Of a DNA stretch of 64,000 nt, positions 25,755-36,575 are shown one piece after another. This stretch comes from Streptomyces sp. NBC_00193 (GTDB lineage: Bacteria; Actinomycetota; Actinomycetes; Streptomycetales; Streptomycetaceae): NCBI RefSeq assembly GCF_026342735.1, contig NZ_JAPEMM010000001.1, positions 4,898,001 to 4,962,000 on the forward strand. Reading direction: 5' to 3'. The notes beneath the pieces are model-generated. The model saw only the letters and a list, made by a program, of their open reading frames with translations, had not been told where the DNA came from and did not search any database. Position 1 is the stretch's first letter, and each line of letters begins with the position of its first letter. Position numbers and translations under genes: made by a program.

Positions 25755-26741
25755 GTGGACGTTTCGTTGACCCTATGGGTGCTGACCATTCTTGGTCTGG
25801 GCATCCTCATCGGCGCCGATTTCTTCATCGGCCGCAAGCCGCACGACGTCTCCATGAAGGAGGCGGGCATCTGGACGGTCGTCTGGATCGTCCTCGCGGT
25901 GCTCTTCGGACTCGGCCTGATGGTATTCGGCCACGGCCAGGCCTCGCAGGAGTTCTTCGCAGGCTTCATCACCGAGAAGTCCCTGAGCGTGGACAACCTC
26001 TTCGTCTTCGTCCTGATCATGGCGAAGTTCGCGGTTCCCTCGCAGCTCCAGCAGCGCGTGCTGCTGATCGGCGTGCTGATCGCCCTCGTCCTGCGCGCCA
26101 TCTTCATCGCCGCCGGCGCCGCGATCATCGCCAACTTCTCGTGGGTCTTCTACATCTTCGGCGCGTTCCTCATCTACACCGCGTGGAAGCTGATCCAGGA
26201 AGCCCGCAAGGACGAGGAGGACGAGGAGTTCGAGGAGAACCGTCTCCTCAAGTCCATCGAGAAGAAGTTCGGCGTCGCCGACCAGTACCACGGCACCAAG
26301 CTCTTCATCCAGAAGAACGGCAAGCGCATCCTGACCCCGCTGATGGTCGTCATGCTCGCCATCGGCACCACCGACGTGCTGTTCGCCCTGGACTCGATCC
26401 CCGCGATCTTCGGCCTCACCCAGGACCCGTACATCGTCTTCACGGCCAACGCCTTCGCCCTCATGGGTCTGCGCCAGCTGTACTTCCTCATCGGCGGCCT
26501 GCTCAAGAAGCTGGTCCACCTCAGCTACGGGCTCTCCGTCATCCTCGGCTTCATCGGCATCAAGCTCGTGCTGCACGCCCTCCACGAGTCGGGCCTGCAC
26601 GTCCCGCAGATCTCCATCCCGGTCTCCCTCGGCGTCATCTGCGGTGTCCTGGTGATCACCACGATCACCAGCCTGATCGCCTCGAAGAAGCAGGCGGAGG
26701 CCGAGGCCGCCGCGGGCGGCCCGGAGCGCATCGACGCCTGA
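25755..26741 (+). CDS. TerC family membrane protein, probable manganese exporter
   Basis: A 328-residue polytopic membrane protein with at least seven hydrophobic helices. It has the TerC acidic signatures in the membrane, EKSLSVDNLFVFVL and LAIGTTDVLFALDSIPAIFG, and a long charged cytoplasmic loop RKDEEDEEFEENRLLKSIEKKFG. TerC/Alx proteins lower cytoplasmic Mn2+ or metallate exported enzymes. The GTG start at 25755 has GGAGG 9 nt upstream, and that GGAGG is one strand of the riboswitch hairpin. Regulation by manganese is therefore likely. It follows two TerD-domain genes; the serine hydrolase downstream has its own ribosome site. Confidence 0.95.
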   Translation: MDVSLTLWVLTILGLGILIGADFFIGRKPHDVSMKEAGIWTVVWIVLAVLFGLGLMVFGHGQASQEFFAGFITEKSLSVDNLFVFVLIMAKFAVPSQLQQRVLLIGVLIALVLRAIFIAAGAAIIANFSWVFYIFGAFLIYTAWKLIQEARKDEEDEEFEENRLLKSIEKKFGVADQYHGTKLFIQKNGKRILTPLMVVMLAIGTTDVLFALDSIPAIFGLTQDPYIVFTANAFALMGLRQLYFLIGGLLKKLVHLSYGLSVILGFIGIKLVLHALHESGLHVPQISIPVSLGVICGVLVITTITSLIASKKQAEAEAAAGGPERIDA

Positions 26742-26816
26742 TCCGCCGAGCGACCGGGGATGTCCGGGCCTACGCTGGTGCTGTTGCCCTGGTCGTCTGC
26801 GACAGGAGGCAGTGCC

Positions 26817-28040
26817 ATGAGGTCGACCCGCACGCGCATGCGCAGGGCCTGCGTGGCCGCCACGGCCGCAGGAGTCCTTCTCGCCCCGGTCGCCGCGGGC
26901 TCCGCGTACGGGGCCACCGCCCCGGCGCCTTCCGTGTCCGCCGCTCCGTCGCCGGACGGCGACACGGAATTCCCGCAGCTCACGCCGGCCGTCGCGGCCC
27001 GACTGGACGCGGCCGTGCGCGAGGTGATGGACCGGGCGAAGGTGCCCGGCGTGACCGTGGGCCTGTGGGCCCCCGGCAAGGGCAGCTACGTGAAGTCCTT
27101 CGGGGTGGCCGACAAGTCCACCGGTGCGCCGATGACGCCCGATCTCGGGGTCCGCATCGGCAGCGAGACCAAGACGTTCACGGTCACCGCCCTCCTCCAG
27201 CTCGTGGATCAGGGCAAGCTCTCCCTGGACGACCCGATCGGCAAGTACATCAGCGGCGTCCCGAACGGGGACCGCATCACCTTGCGCGAACTGGCGGGCA
27301 TGCGCAGCGGGCTCTTCAACTACAGCGAGGACGCGGGCTTCGACGCCCGGATCACCTCCACCTTCACGCCGCAGCAGTTGCTCGACATCTCCTTCAAGCA
27401 CCCGGTGAACTTCGAGCCGGGTGCGAAGTTCGAGTACTCCAACACCAACCTGATCCTGCTCGGCCTGCTGGTGGAGAAGATCACCGGCCGGCCGATCCAG
27501 GAGGTCATCGGGCAGGACGTGGTGAAGCCCGCCGGGCTGAGCAGCCGCACGCTCTTCCCCGTCGGCAGGGAGTTCCCCGAGCCGCACGCGCACGGCTACA
27601 CCAACGACCTGCCCGGCGGGAAGATCGTGGACGCGACCGACTTCGACCCGTCCTGGGCCTGGTCCGCCGGAGCGATGGTCTCCACACTGGACGACCTGCG
27701 CAGCTGGGCGAAGACCCTCGCCACCGGCACCCTGCTGACCCCCGCGACCCAGGCCGAGCGGTTGAAGACCCAGCCGATCGGCATCATCCCCGGCGCGGGC
27801 TACGGGCTCGGCATCTTCAACGTCCAGGGCTGGATCGGCCACAACGGCTCGCTGCCCGGGTACGAGACGCTGACCGTCTACCTGCCGGAGGAGCAGGCCA
27901 CGATGGTCATCGTTCTGAACACCGACGACCTGTACAAGGGCCAGGAACCCAGCACCCTCTTCGGGGAGGCCGTCACCGGCATCGTGACCCCCGGCCACGT
28001 GTACCCGGGACACAAGCCGACCGTGGACAAGAAGAACTGA
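26817..28040 (+). CDS. Secreted serine hydrolase (class C beta-lactamase / D-Ala-D-Ala carboxypeptidase family)
   Basis: 407 residues with a Sec signal peptide (basic MRSTRTRMRR, then hydrophobic core ending near AYGATA). The penicillin-binding fold motifs are present: SxxK as SETK in RIGSETKTFTVTALLQLVDQGKL, YxN as YSNTN, and the third motif HNG in GWIGHNGSLPGYET. The family includes D-alanyl-D-alanine carboxypeptidases, esterases and class C beta-lactamases; in Streptomyces the carboxypeptidase-like group is most common. The start at 26817 follows GGAGGCAGTGCC. It is transcribed alone, 75 bp after terC. Confidence 0.92.
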   Translation: MRSTRTRMRRACVAATAAGVLLAPVAAGSAYGATAPAPSVSAAPSPDGDTEFPQLTPAVAARLDAAVREVMDRAKVPGVTVGLWAPGKGSYVKSFGVADKSTGAPMTPDLGVRIGSETKTFTVTALLQLVDQGKLSLDDPIGKYISGVPNGDRITLRELAGMRSGLFNYSEDAGFDARITSTFTPQQLLDISFKHPVNFEPGAKFEYSNTNLILLGLLVEKITGRPIQEVIGQDVVKPAGLSSRTLFPVGREFPEPHAHGYTNDLPGGKIVDATDFDPSWAWSAGAMVSTLDDLRSWAKTLATGTLLTPATQAERLKTQPIGIIPGAGYGLGIFNVQGWIGHNGSLPGYETLTVYLPEEQATMVIVLNTDDLYKGQEPSTLFGEAVTGIVTPGHVYPGHKPTVDKKN

Positions 28041-28059
28041 GCGGCTGAGGGCCGGGCGG

Positions 28060-29412
28060 CTAGGCGGGGGCGGTCGTCTCGGCCGCCCCCTTCTCCGCGT
28101 CCGTGTACGCACCCGTCCGCTGCCGTACGACCACCGGGTTGGTCTCCGGCAGCAGCGCGAAGCAGGCCAGCGAGACCAGGGCGATCGCCGTCAGGTACAC
28201 GGCGACGGCCCACGGCGGGCCGGAGCCGTCCGCCAGCGCCGTCGCCACGATCGGGGTCAGCGCACCGCCCAGCACCCCGCCGAGGTTGTAGCCGACGGCC
28301 GCGCCGGTGCAGCGGATCCGCGGGGCGTACAGCTCGGGCAAGTACGCGCCCACCACCGCGAACATCGTCACCATGCCGAGCAGGGCGCCGAACAGACCCA
28401 CGGTCATCAGCAGCGGGTCCGCGGTGCGCAGCAGGGCCACGAACGGGAACATCCACAGCGCGGACGCCGTGCAGCCCGCCAGGCACAGCGGGCGCCGGCC
28501 GTAGCGGTCGCCGAGCACCGCGACGACCGGGGTCGCCACCCCCTTGAGGGCGACGGCGACCATGATGCAGGCCAGCATCACGGAGCGGTGCACGCCGAGG
28601 TGCTCGGTGGCGTACGCGAGGGACCAGGTGGTGACCGCGTAGAAGACGGCGTAGCCCACGGCCAGGGCCCCGCCGGTCAGCAGGAGCAGGCGCCAGTGGC
28701 CCCGTAGGACCTCGGGCAGCGGGGCGTCGGCCCGGTGGCCGGTCTCGGCCAGCGCACGGAACTGCGGGGTCTCCTCCACCGAGCGGCGCAGCCACAGCCC
28801 GGTCAGGGCGAGCAGCCCCGCCACCCAGAACGGCACCCGCCAGCCCCAGGCGGCGAACTGCCCGTCGGACAGGGTGCTCGACAGGGTCAGCATCAGGCCG
28901 TTGGCCAGCAGGAACCCCACCGCCGGACCCATCTGCGGGAAGCTCGACCACAGTCCGCGACGCCCCTCGGGGGCGTGCTCCGAGGTGAGCAGCACCGCGC
29001 CGCCCCACTCCCCGCCGAGGCCGAGGCCCTGGAGGAAGCGCAGCAGGACCAGCAGGATCGGCGCGGCCATCCCGATGGAGGCGTAGGAGGGCACGCAGCC
29101 CACCGCCACCGTGGCCAGACCGGTGAGCAGCAGCGAGGCGAGGAGCACCGGGCGGCGGCCGTACCGGTCGCCGATGTGGCCGAAGACGGCGGAGCCGAGG
29201 GGTCGGGCGAGGAAGCCGACGCCGAAGGTGCCGAAGGCGGCGAGGGTGCCGGCGAGCGGGGAGAAGGAGGGGAAGAAGAGCGGGCCGAGCACCAGGGCGG
29301 CGGCGGTGCCGTAGACGAAGAAGTCGTAGAACTCGATGGCGGTGCCGACGAGGGAGGCCGCGGCGATCCGGAACATCGAGGGGGAGGGGGGCGGGGAGGG
29401 ATCCTGTTGCAT
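28060..29412 (-). CDS. MHS-type MFS metabolite:H+ symporter
   Basis: A 450-residue MFS permease of the ProP/ShiA/KgtP group. N-terminal ASLVGTAIEFYDFFVYGTAAAL is diagnostic for that group. The signature loops are FGHIGDRYGRRPVLLAS and VLGDRYGRRPLCLAG, and the second has RxxGGEWGGAVLL upstream of EHAPEGRRG. Members import organic acids, shikimate, proline/betaine or citrate with protons. The substrate is not readable here. The ATG start gives a short Pro/Ser leader before helix 1. It converges on the serine hydrolase gene with a 19-bp gap. Confidence 0.92.
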   Translation of the reverse strand: MQQDPSPPPSPSMFRIAAASLVGTAIEFYDFFVYGTAAALVLGPLFFPSFSPLAGTLAAFGTFGVGFLARPLGSAVFGHIGDRYGRRPVLLASLLLTGLATVAVGCVPSYASIGMAAPILLVLLRFLQGLGLGGEWGGAVLLTSEHAPEGRRGLWSSFPQMGPAVGFLLANGLMLTLSSTLSDGQFAAWGWRVPFWVAGLLALTGLWLRRSVEETPQFRALAETGHRADAPLPEVLRGHWRLLLLTGGALAVGYAVFYAVTTWSLAYATEHLGVHRSVMLACIMVAVALKGVATPVVAVLGDRYGRRPLCLAGCTASALWMFPFVALLRTADPLLMTVGLFGALLGMVTMFAVVGAYLPELYAPRIRCTGAAVGYNLGGVLGGALTPIVATALADGSGPPWAVAVYLTAIALVSLACFALLPETNPVVVRQRTGAYTDAEKGAAETTAPA

Positions 29413-29525
29413 GGTGCAGCAATTACCCCGCCCCGCCCCCTCAGGACGTGCGTTCGGCCATCAATGACCGGAAGGGAGTGCGGTCCGGCGCGAGGTTGAC
29501 GTGCCGGCCTCCCCTTCGCGGCCCA

Positions 29526-30182
29526 CTACCAGCCGCGCTCGCGCCATTCGGCCAGGTGGGGGCGCTCGGCGCCGAGCGTGGTGTCGTTGCCGTGGCCCGG
29601 GTAGACCCAGGTCTCGTCCGACAGTTCGCCGAACAGCTTGGTCTCCACGTCGTCCAGCAGGCTCGTGAAGGCCTTCTGGTCGCCCGAGGTGTTGCCGACG
29701 CCGCCCGGGAAGAGGCAGTCGCCGGTGAACACGTGCGCGTGGCCGTGCGGGTCGTCGTAGACCAGCGCGATCGAGCCGGGGGTGTGGCCGACCAGGTGGC
29801 GGGCCGTCAGCGTGACCCGGCCGACCGTGATCGTGTCCCCGTCCGCGACGAGCACGTCGGTGGCGACCGGGATGCCCTCCGCGTCGTGGGCGCCCGCGTA
29901 CGTGCGTGCGCCGGTCGCCTCGACGACCTCGGCGAGCGCGCCCCAGTGGTCGCCGTGCCGGTGGGTGGTGACGACGGACGCGATGCCGTCGTCCCCGATC
30001 AGGCTCAGCAGGGTGCCCGCCTCGGCGGCCGCGTCGACGAGCAGCTGCTCATCGGTGGCCCGGCAGCGCAGCAGGTAGGCGTTGTTGTTCATCGAGCCCA
30101 CCGCAACCTTGGAAATCATCAGGTCCGCGAGCTCGTGCACGTCGGCCGGACCGCCGACTTTGACCTCTCCGGTGTACGTCAT
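29526..30182 (-). CDS. MBL-fold metal-dependent hydrolase
   Basis: A 218-residue metallo-beta-lactamase-fold enzyme. The metal motif HxHxDH is THRHGDH, and later ligands are GHTPGSIAL, FTGDCLFPGGVGNT and the terminal VYPGHGNDTTLG. The shape fits glyoxalase II-like thioesterases. In actinobacteria the thiol would be mycothiol, and a DinB-fold mycothiol-type enzyme lies directly upstream. Their stop and start codons are 9 nt apart, so the two are probably one operon. There is no strong ribosome site. Confidence 0.9.
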   Translation of the reverse strand: MTYTGEVKVGGPADVHELADLMISKVAVGSMNNNAYLLRCRATDEQLLVDAAAEAGTLLSLIGDDGIASVVTTHRHGDHWGALAEVVEATGARTYAGAHDAEGIPVATDVLVADGDTITVGRVTLTARHLVGHTPGSIALVYDDPHGHAHVFTGDCLFPGGVGNTSGDQKAFTSLLDDVETKLFGELSDETWVYPGHGNDTTLGAERPHLAEWRERGW

Positions 30183-30191
30183 GCCTTGATC

Positions 30192-30887
30192 CTAGAGCGG
30201 GGGGAGCCCGGGCAGGCCGTCGCCCGCCTCGACGGTCAGGTGGGCGCCCCGCAGGCCGCGCCCGGCCAGCCAGCCGAGGAGTTCGTCGGGCGTGCCGACG
30301 AGGGTGACCGGGGTGCCCTCGGAGCCGCCCGTGTGCCAGACGCGGTCGCCGTGGTGCGTCTTCAAGGTCACCGGCGGAACCTCCGGACGCCCGGACCAGC
30401 GGTCGGCGAGGAAGTCGATCTCGCGCGCGGTGAACTCCTCCGGGAGGTCCGCGAGCTCGTAGCCGATGTTCAGGTCGACGTGGTGCAGCTCGACCTCGAT
30501 CAGGCGGCGGAAGGGGACACGGGCCGCGGTGTCGGTGACCCCGTTGCGCAGTTCCACGGTGCGGGTCCAGTCCTGCGGGCGCTCGGCGACGGCGAACCAG
30601 CGGTCCGCGGAATTCCGGACGTCTTCGAGCTGTTCCAGCAGAGGACGCCCCGCGTCGCGCTCGATGTCGGACTCCCGGGAGGTGGCGCTCTCGTACATCG
30701 GGCGGCCTTCGAAGACCTCGACCAGGGCGTCCGCGTTCCGGGCCAGGTGTGCCAGGACGTGGCCGCGGGTCCAGCCGGGGAGATGTGACTCTTCGGCCAG
30801 CTTCGCGTTGTCCAGCTTCGCGACCGCGGTCAGCAGTCGATCAGTGGCCTCATGAACGGATCGCAGGTCGTGCGCATGATCAGTCAT
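30192..30887 (-). CDS. Maleylpyruvate isomerase-family, DinB-fold mycothiol-dependent enzyme
   Basis: 231 residues with the N-terminal four-helix bundle of mycothiol-dependent maleylpyruvate isomerases. LPGWTRGHVLAHLARNADALVEVFEG carries the metal His, and the later FRRLIEVELHHVDLNIGYELADLPEEF supplies Glu and His. The C-terminal part is an SCP2-like domain (VTLVGTPDELLGWLAGRGL). The known member uses mycothiol to isomerise maleylpyruvate; many paralogues are S-transferases, so the exact reaction is open. The start at 30887 is chosen by motif position; a TAGGCT box lies 7 nt upstream. It forms a likely operon with the MBL-fold hydrolase. Confidence 0.88.
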   Translation of the reverse strand: MTDHAHDLRSVHEATDRLLTAVAKLDNAKLAEESHLPGWTRGHVLAHLARNADALVEVFEGRPMYESATSRESDIERDAGRPLLEQLEDVRNSADRWFAVAERPQDWTRTVELRNGVTDTAARVPFRRLIEVELHHVDLNIGYELADLPEEFTAREIDFLADRWSGRPEVPPVTLKTHHGDRVWHTGGSEGTPVTLVGTPDELLGWLAGRGLRGAHLTVEAGDGLPGLPPL

Positions 30888-30894
30888 GCGGCCG

Positions 30895-30900
30895 AGCCTA
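30895..30900 (-). promoter_or_regulatory. Candidate -10 box for a leaderless mRNA of the DinB-fold gene
   Basis: On the minus strand TAGGCT ends 7 nt before the ATG at 30887, without a Shine-Dalgarno. It faces the uvrA promoter region. Confidence 0.35.
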
Positions 30901-31030
30901 GTGGTCGAGCGGTCCTCGATACACGATCGGGTGAAGAGGGCTGGACAGTGCCGGAAATCGAATGCACGTGCTATACGCTCGGAGTCCAGTCTCCCACTCC
31001 ACCGCAGAGGCGCCCCCCAATACCCTGGGA

Positions 31031-31048
31031 CGGGGGCCAGTGCCCCCG
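31031..31048 (+). promoter_or_regulatory. GC-only hairpin in the uvrA leader
   Basis: CGGGGGC and GCCCCCG pair perfectly around a CAGT loop, 27 nt before the uvrA start. A TACCCT box immediately upstream (31021-31026) could be a -10, in which case the hairpin would sit at the very 5' end of the mRNA. Confidence 0.45.
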
Positions 31049-31074
31049 CTCTCTCAAGAAAGGTGCGGACCGGC

Positions 31075-34062
<2,988 letters not shown>

Positions 34063-34078
34063 CCTTCCCGGCCGGTGG

Positions 34079-34108
34079 GGCTGGGTTGCCCGGAGGGCAA
34101 TTCCAGCC
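34079..34108 (+). terminator. Hairpin downstream of uvrA
   Basis: GGCTGG pairs with CCAGCC and TTGCCC with GGGCAA around a GGA loop, 16 nt after the uvrA stop, with a small asymmetric bulge. There is no T-run, which is common for Streptomyces terminators. Its right end merges with repeat copy B. Confidence 0.55.
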
Positions 34109-34176
34109 TCGCCGGCGTTTGAGGAGCGGGGTCCGGGGCGCAGCCCCGGGGAACGGGCGAAGGGCGGGTAGGGGAC
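34101..34176. repeat. Dispersed intergenic palindrome, copy B (one arm)
   Basis: This stretch carries only the right arm of the element seen at 16552-16757 and 55091-55237. It has CGCCGGCGTTTGAGG, then GGGGTCCGGGGCGCAGCCCC, GAACGGG and GAAGGGCGGGTAGGGGAC. It sits between uvrA and the convergent oxidoreductase gene. Confidence 0.8.
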
Positions 34177-34219
34177 TCCGCCCCGCGCAGAGGAACGCCC
34201 TGGGCCGGGCCGGGAGCGG

Positions 34220-34870
34220 CTAGGCGGCGACGCCGATGGCGTGGCCCGAGGCCGTCGGGTCGGACAGGGTGGTCAGGAGCGCGTCGGCGACGTCCGCCCG
34301 GGCGATCACCTTGCCGCCCGGGACGTTGGCGTCGACCGCCCGCCGGTAGGTCCCCGTGAACGGCCGGTCCAGCAGCCGCGGCGGCCGGATCACCGTCCAC
34401 CGGGTACGGCTGGCGGCGATCGCCGCCTCCATGACCGTGAGGTCCGCGTACACGTCCCGCAGCGCCCTGCGCAGCAGCGGGTAGACCAGCACCCGGGTGA
34501 GCACCCCGTCCTCCGGTGATTCCGGACCCAGCGGCGCCGCGCTGACCGCCGACAGGCGGCTCACCCCGGCCCGGTCCATCGCGGAGACGATCGACCGCAG
34601 GGCCGGACCCGCGATCGGGGTGAGCCGGGCCTGCTTGTTGCTCGCCGGACCGAGCGCGGAGACCACCGCCTCCTGCCCGTCCAGCACCCGCACGAGCGCG
34701 TCCTCGTCGGACAGGTCCCGTACGACCGTCACCCGCAGCCGCTCGTGCGCCGGTACGTCCAGTCGCGCCGGGTCACGGACGACCGCCGTCACCTCGTGGC
34801 CCGCTTCGAGTGCCTGTCGGACCACTTCGTGGCCGATCCCGCCCGTGGCTCCGAACACCGTGAGTTTCAT
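34220..34870 (-). CDS. NAD(P)-binding oxidoreductase (SDR/NmrA-like)
   Basis: 216 residues with a Rossmann nucleotide site at the very start, KLTVFGATGGIGHEVVRQAL (GxxGxxG), then VTAVVRDPARL and EAVVSALGP. This is the short NAD(P)H-binding group related to NmrA and flavin reductases; it may bind NADP as an enzyme or redox sensor. The start at 34870 puts the motif at the N-terminus and follows GGGAG. An upstream ATG at 34888 is possible. It is divergent from a TetR gene with paired operators between them, so it is the most likely regulatory target. Confidence 0.88.
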   Translation of the reverse strand: MKLTVFGATGGIGHEVVRQALEAGHEVTAVVRDPARLDVPAHERLRVTVVRDLSDEDALVRVLDGQEAVVSALGPASNKQARLTPIAGPALRSIVSAMDRAGVSRLSAVSAAPLGPESPEDGVLTRVLVYPLLRRALRDVYADLTVMEAAIAASRTRWTVIRPPRLLDRPFTGTYRRAVDANVPGGKVIARADVADALLTTLSDPTASGHAIGVAA

Positions 34871-34939
34871 CCTGGCTCCCGCATTCATGTGTCGCATGAC
34901 GTGTGAGGCATGGCATGTAAGGCGTGACGCACCAGGGGT

Positions 34940-34959
34940 GGGTGAGTATTCACTCACCC
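34940..34959. promoter_or_regulatory. Operator 1 for the TetR/oxidoreductase divergon
   Basis: A 20-bp palindrome with perfect 8-bp arms, GGGTGAGT and ACTCACCC, around ATTC. It lies between the divergent genes and overlaps the position expected for the tetR -35. TetR repressors bind palindromes of this size. Confidence 0.75.
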
Positions 34960-34969
34960 CCGCTTCCGC

Positions 34970-34975
34970 TAGGGT
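34970..34975 (+). promoter_or_regulatory. Candidate -10 box of tetR
   Basis: TAGGGT ends 6 nt before the ATG at 34982 and overlaps operator 2. The mRNA would be leaderless or nearly so. Confidence 0.4.
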
Positions 34976-34991
34976 GAGTGAATGCTCACCC
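34972..34991. promoter_or_regulatory. Operator 2, overlapping the tetR start codon
   Basis: This site is the reverse complement of operator 1 with 19 of 20 bases identical: GGGTGAGT, GAAT, GCTCACCC. The two centres are 32 bp apart, about three helical turns, so two dimers would sit on the same face. It covers the tetR -10 and ATG, predicting autorepression. Confidence 0.75.
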
Positions 34992-35587
34992 CAAAGTCAA
35001 GCCGGTCCACTCCGGAACGCCTGCTCGATGCGGCCGAGAACCTGATGCGCACGACCGGCCTGGCCAACGCCACCACGAAGGCCATCGCCCGAGAGGCGGG
35101 CTGTTCGGAGGCAGCGCTCTACAAGTACTTCGCGAACAAGGAAGAGCTGTTCGTGCGCGTGCTGATGGAGCGCCGCCCCAACGCCGGCGCGATGATGGCG
35201 GCCATGACCACCGATCCGGGGGAGCAGCCGGTCAAGGAGCGGCTGACCGAGATCGCCCGGTACGCCTCGCTCTTCTACGCCGACGCCATGCCGATGTTCG
35301 GCTCGCTCTTCGCCGATCCCGTCCTGCTCACCCGCCACCGCGAGGGCGTACGGAGCATCGGGGCGGGTCCGCACGTGGTCCTGGAGGCCCTCACCGGCCA
35401 TCTGTTCCGCGAGCTCGAACGAGGCAGGCTGCGCCCCGACGCCGACCCGGCCGCCGCCGCCGCGCTGCTGCTCGGCGCCTGCTTCCAGCGGGCCTTCTTC
35501 CTGCACTTCTCCGGTCCCGACACGGTCGGGCCGGTCGAGGAGTTCGCCCCCGCCGTGGCCGCTACGGTGTGGGCCGCCCTCCGCTGA
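34982..35587 (+). CDS. TetR family transcriptional regulator
   Basis: 201 residues. The N-terminal HTH (LLDAAENLMRTTGLANATTK, then AIAREAGCSEAALYKYFANKEELFVRVL) has the full TetR pattern. The C-terminal ligand domain ends with a long helix (AAALLLGACFQRAFFLHFSG). Ligand unknown. The gene starts inside its own presumed operator and is divergent from the NAD(P)-binding oxidoreductase, a classic arrangement for local repression released by a small molecule. The 3' end overlaps the convergent PfkB gene by 26 bp. Confidence 0.93.
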   Translation: MLTPKSSRSTPERLLDAAENLMRTTGLANATTKAIAREAGCSEAALYKYFANKEELFVRVLMERRPNAGAMMAAMTTDPGEQPVKERLTEIARYASLFYADAMPMFGSLFADPVLLTRHREGVRSIGAGPHVVLEALTGHLFRELERGRLRPDADPAAAAALLLGACFQRAFFLHFSGPDTVGPVEEFAPAVAATVWAALR

Positions 35588-36491
35588 GCTCGGAGGCGTA
35601 CGGAGGCTCCGCGCCCGCCCGGGTACAGGTCAGCGCGGCCGCCGCGGCGGCGTAGGACAGCACCTCGGGCCAGTCGACCGGGCCCACCGGCCCCGGTCCC
35701 GGTCCCGCCGCCCCCGGTCCCGGCGTGCCGGACGTGAGCCGGTGCAGCAGGGCCGCGTTCACGGTGTCGCCCGCGCCGATGGTGTCCACCACCGCGACCC
35801 GGTGCGCGGGCACCGAGTGCTCCGCCCCCTCCCGCGTCCACACGGTCAGGCCGCCGGCCCCCCGGGTGAGCACCACCGCCGAGGGCCCCGCCGCCAGCCA
35901 GTCGGCCGGGCGGCCGCCCAGCCACGCCGCGTCCTCCTCCGACAGCTTCAGCACGCCGACGTGCGGCAGCCAGGACAGGAAGCGGGCCCGGTAGGCCGCC
36001 GGGTCGGCGATCAGCGCCGGGCGGATGTTGGGGTCGAGCAAGGTCAGCAGCCCGCGCCCGGCTTCCCGGCGCAGCAGGGTCTCGTAGGCGCTCGCCCCCG
36101 GCTCCAGCACCAGCGAACAAGTGCCGAGCGCGAGGGCCCGTACGCCCTCGGGGAGCGCGGGCGGCAGCCGGAACAGCCGGTCGGCCGTGCCCTCGACGTA
36201 GAACCCGTACGCCGCCGAGCCGTCCGGGGCCAGCGAGGGCACCGCCAGCGTGGTCGGCTCCGGTCCGCGCTGGACCAGGGAGAGGTCCACCCCGGCCGTG
36301 CGCAGCCCGTCGAGCAGCGAGGCGCCGAAGCCGTCCGTCGAGATCCGGGAGCAGAAGGCGACGGGTGCACCGAGCCGGGCCAGCGCGAGCGCGGTGTTGT
36401 ACGGTCCGCCGCCCGGCCGCGGCAGCAGGGCGCCCGGCGGCCGTTCGACGGGCACCAGGTCGATCAGGGCTTCTCCACCGACGACGATCAC
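35562..36491 (-). CDS. PfkB-family sugar kinase, fructokinase-like
   Basis: 309 residues of ribokinase fold. The start VVGGEALIDLVPVE and GGGPYNTALALARLGAPVAFCSRIS form signature 1 of the fructokinase-like group. VGVLKLSEEDAAWL and VVLTRGAGGLTVW follow, and DTIGAGDTVNAALLHRL is signature 2 with the catalytic Asp. It probably phosphorylates fructose or another keto-sugar; specificity is inferred. A Gly/Pro repeat (PGPGAAGPGPGPVGPV) near residue 265 is unusual. It overlaps the tetR end by 26 bp and diverges from the Rieske gene by 84 bp. Confidence 0.88.
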   Translation of the reverse strand: MIVVGGEALIDLVPVERPPGALLPRPGGGPYNTALALARLGAPVAFCSRISTDGFGASLLDGLRTAGVDLSLVQRGPEPTTLAVPSLAPDGSAAYGFYVEGTADRLFRLPPALPEGVRALALGTCSLVLEPGASAYETLLRREAGRGLLTLLDPNIRPALIADPAAYRARFLSWLPHVGVLKLSEEDAAWLGGRPADWLAAGPSAVVLTRGAGGLTVWTREGAEHSVPAHRVAVVDTIGAGDTVNAALLHRLTSGTPGPGAAGPGPGPVGPVDWPEVLSYAAAAAALTCTRAGAEPPYASELSGGRPTP

Positions 36492-36575
36492 GCGGGGGAA
36501 GGTACCTCATCGGGCTTCGGTATCGTCGGGTGGACCCGGCCCCGCCGCCCCCCCCAGCATCACTTGGAGAACCGC

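Noticed and set aside
25773..28112. 779-residue open frame on the minus strand across terC and the serine hydrolase gene
   Set aside because: It is antisense to two well-supported genes, has no recognisable domain, and its composition is what high third-position GC produces on the opposite strand.
30960..30990. LexA/SOS box in front of uvrA
   Set aside because: TCGAATGCACGTGCTA shares the left half of an actinobacterial SOS box but the right half does not match GTTCGA.
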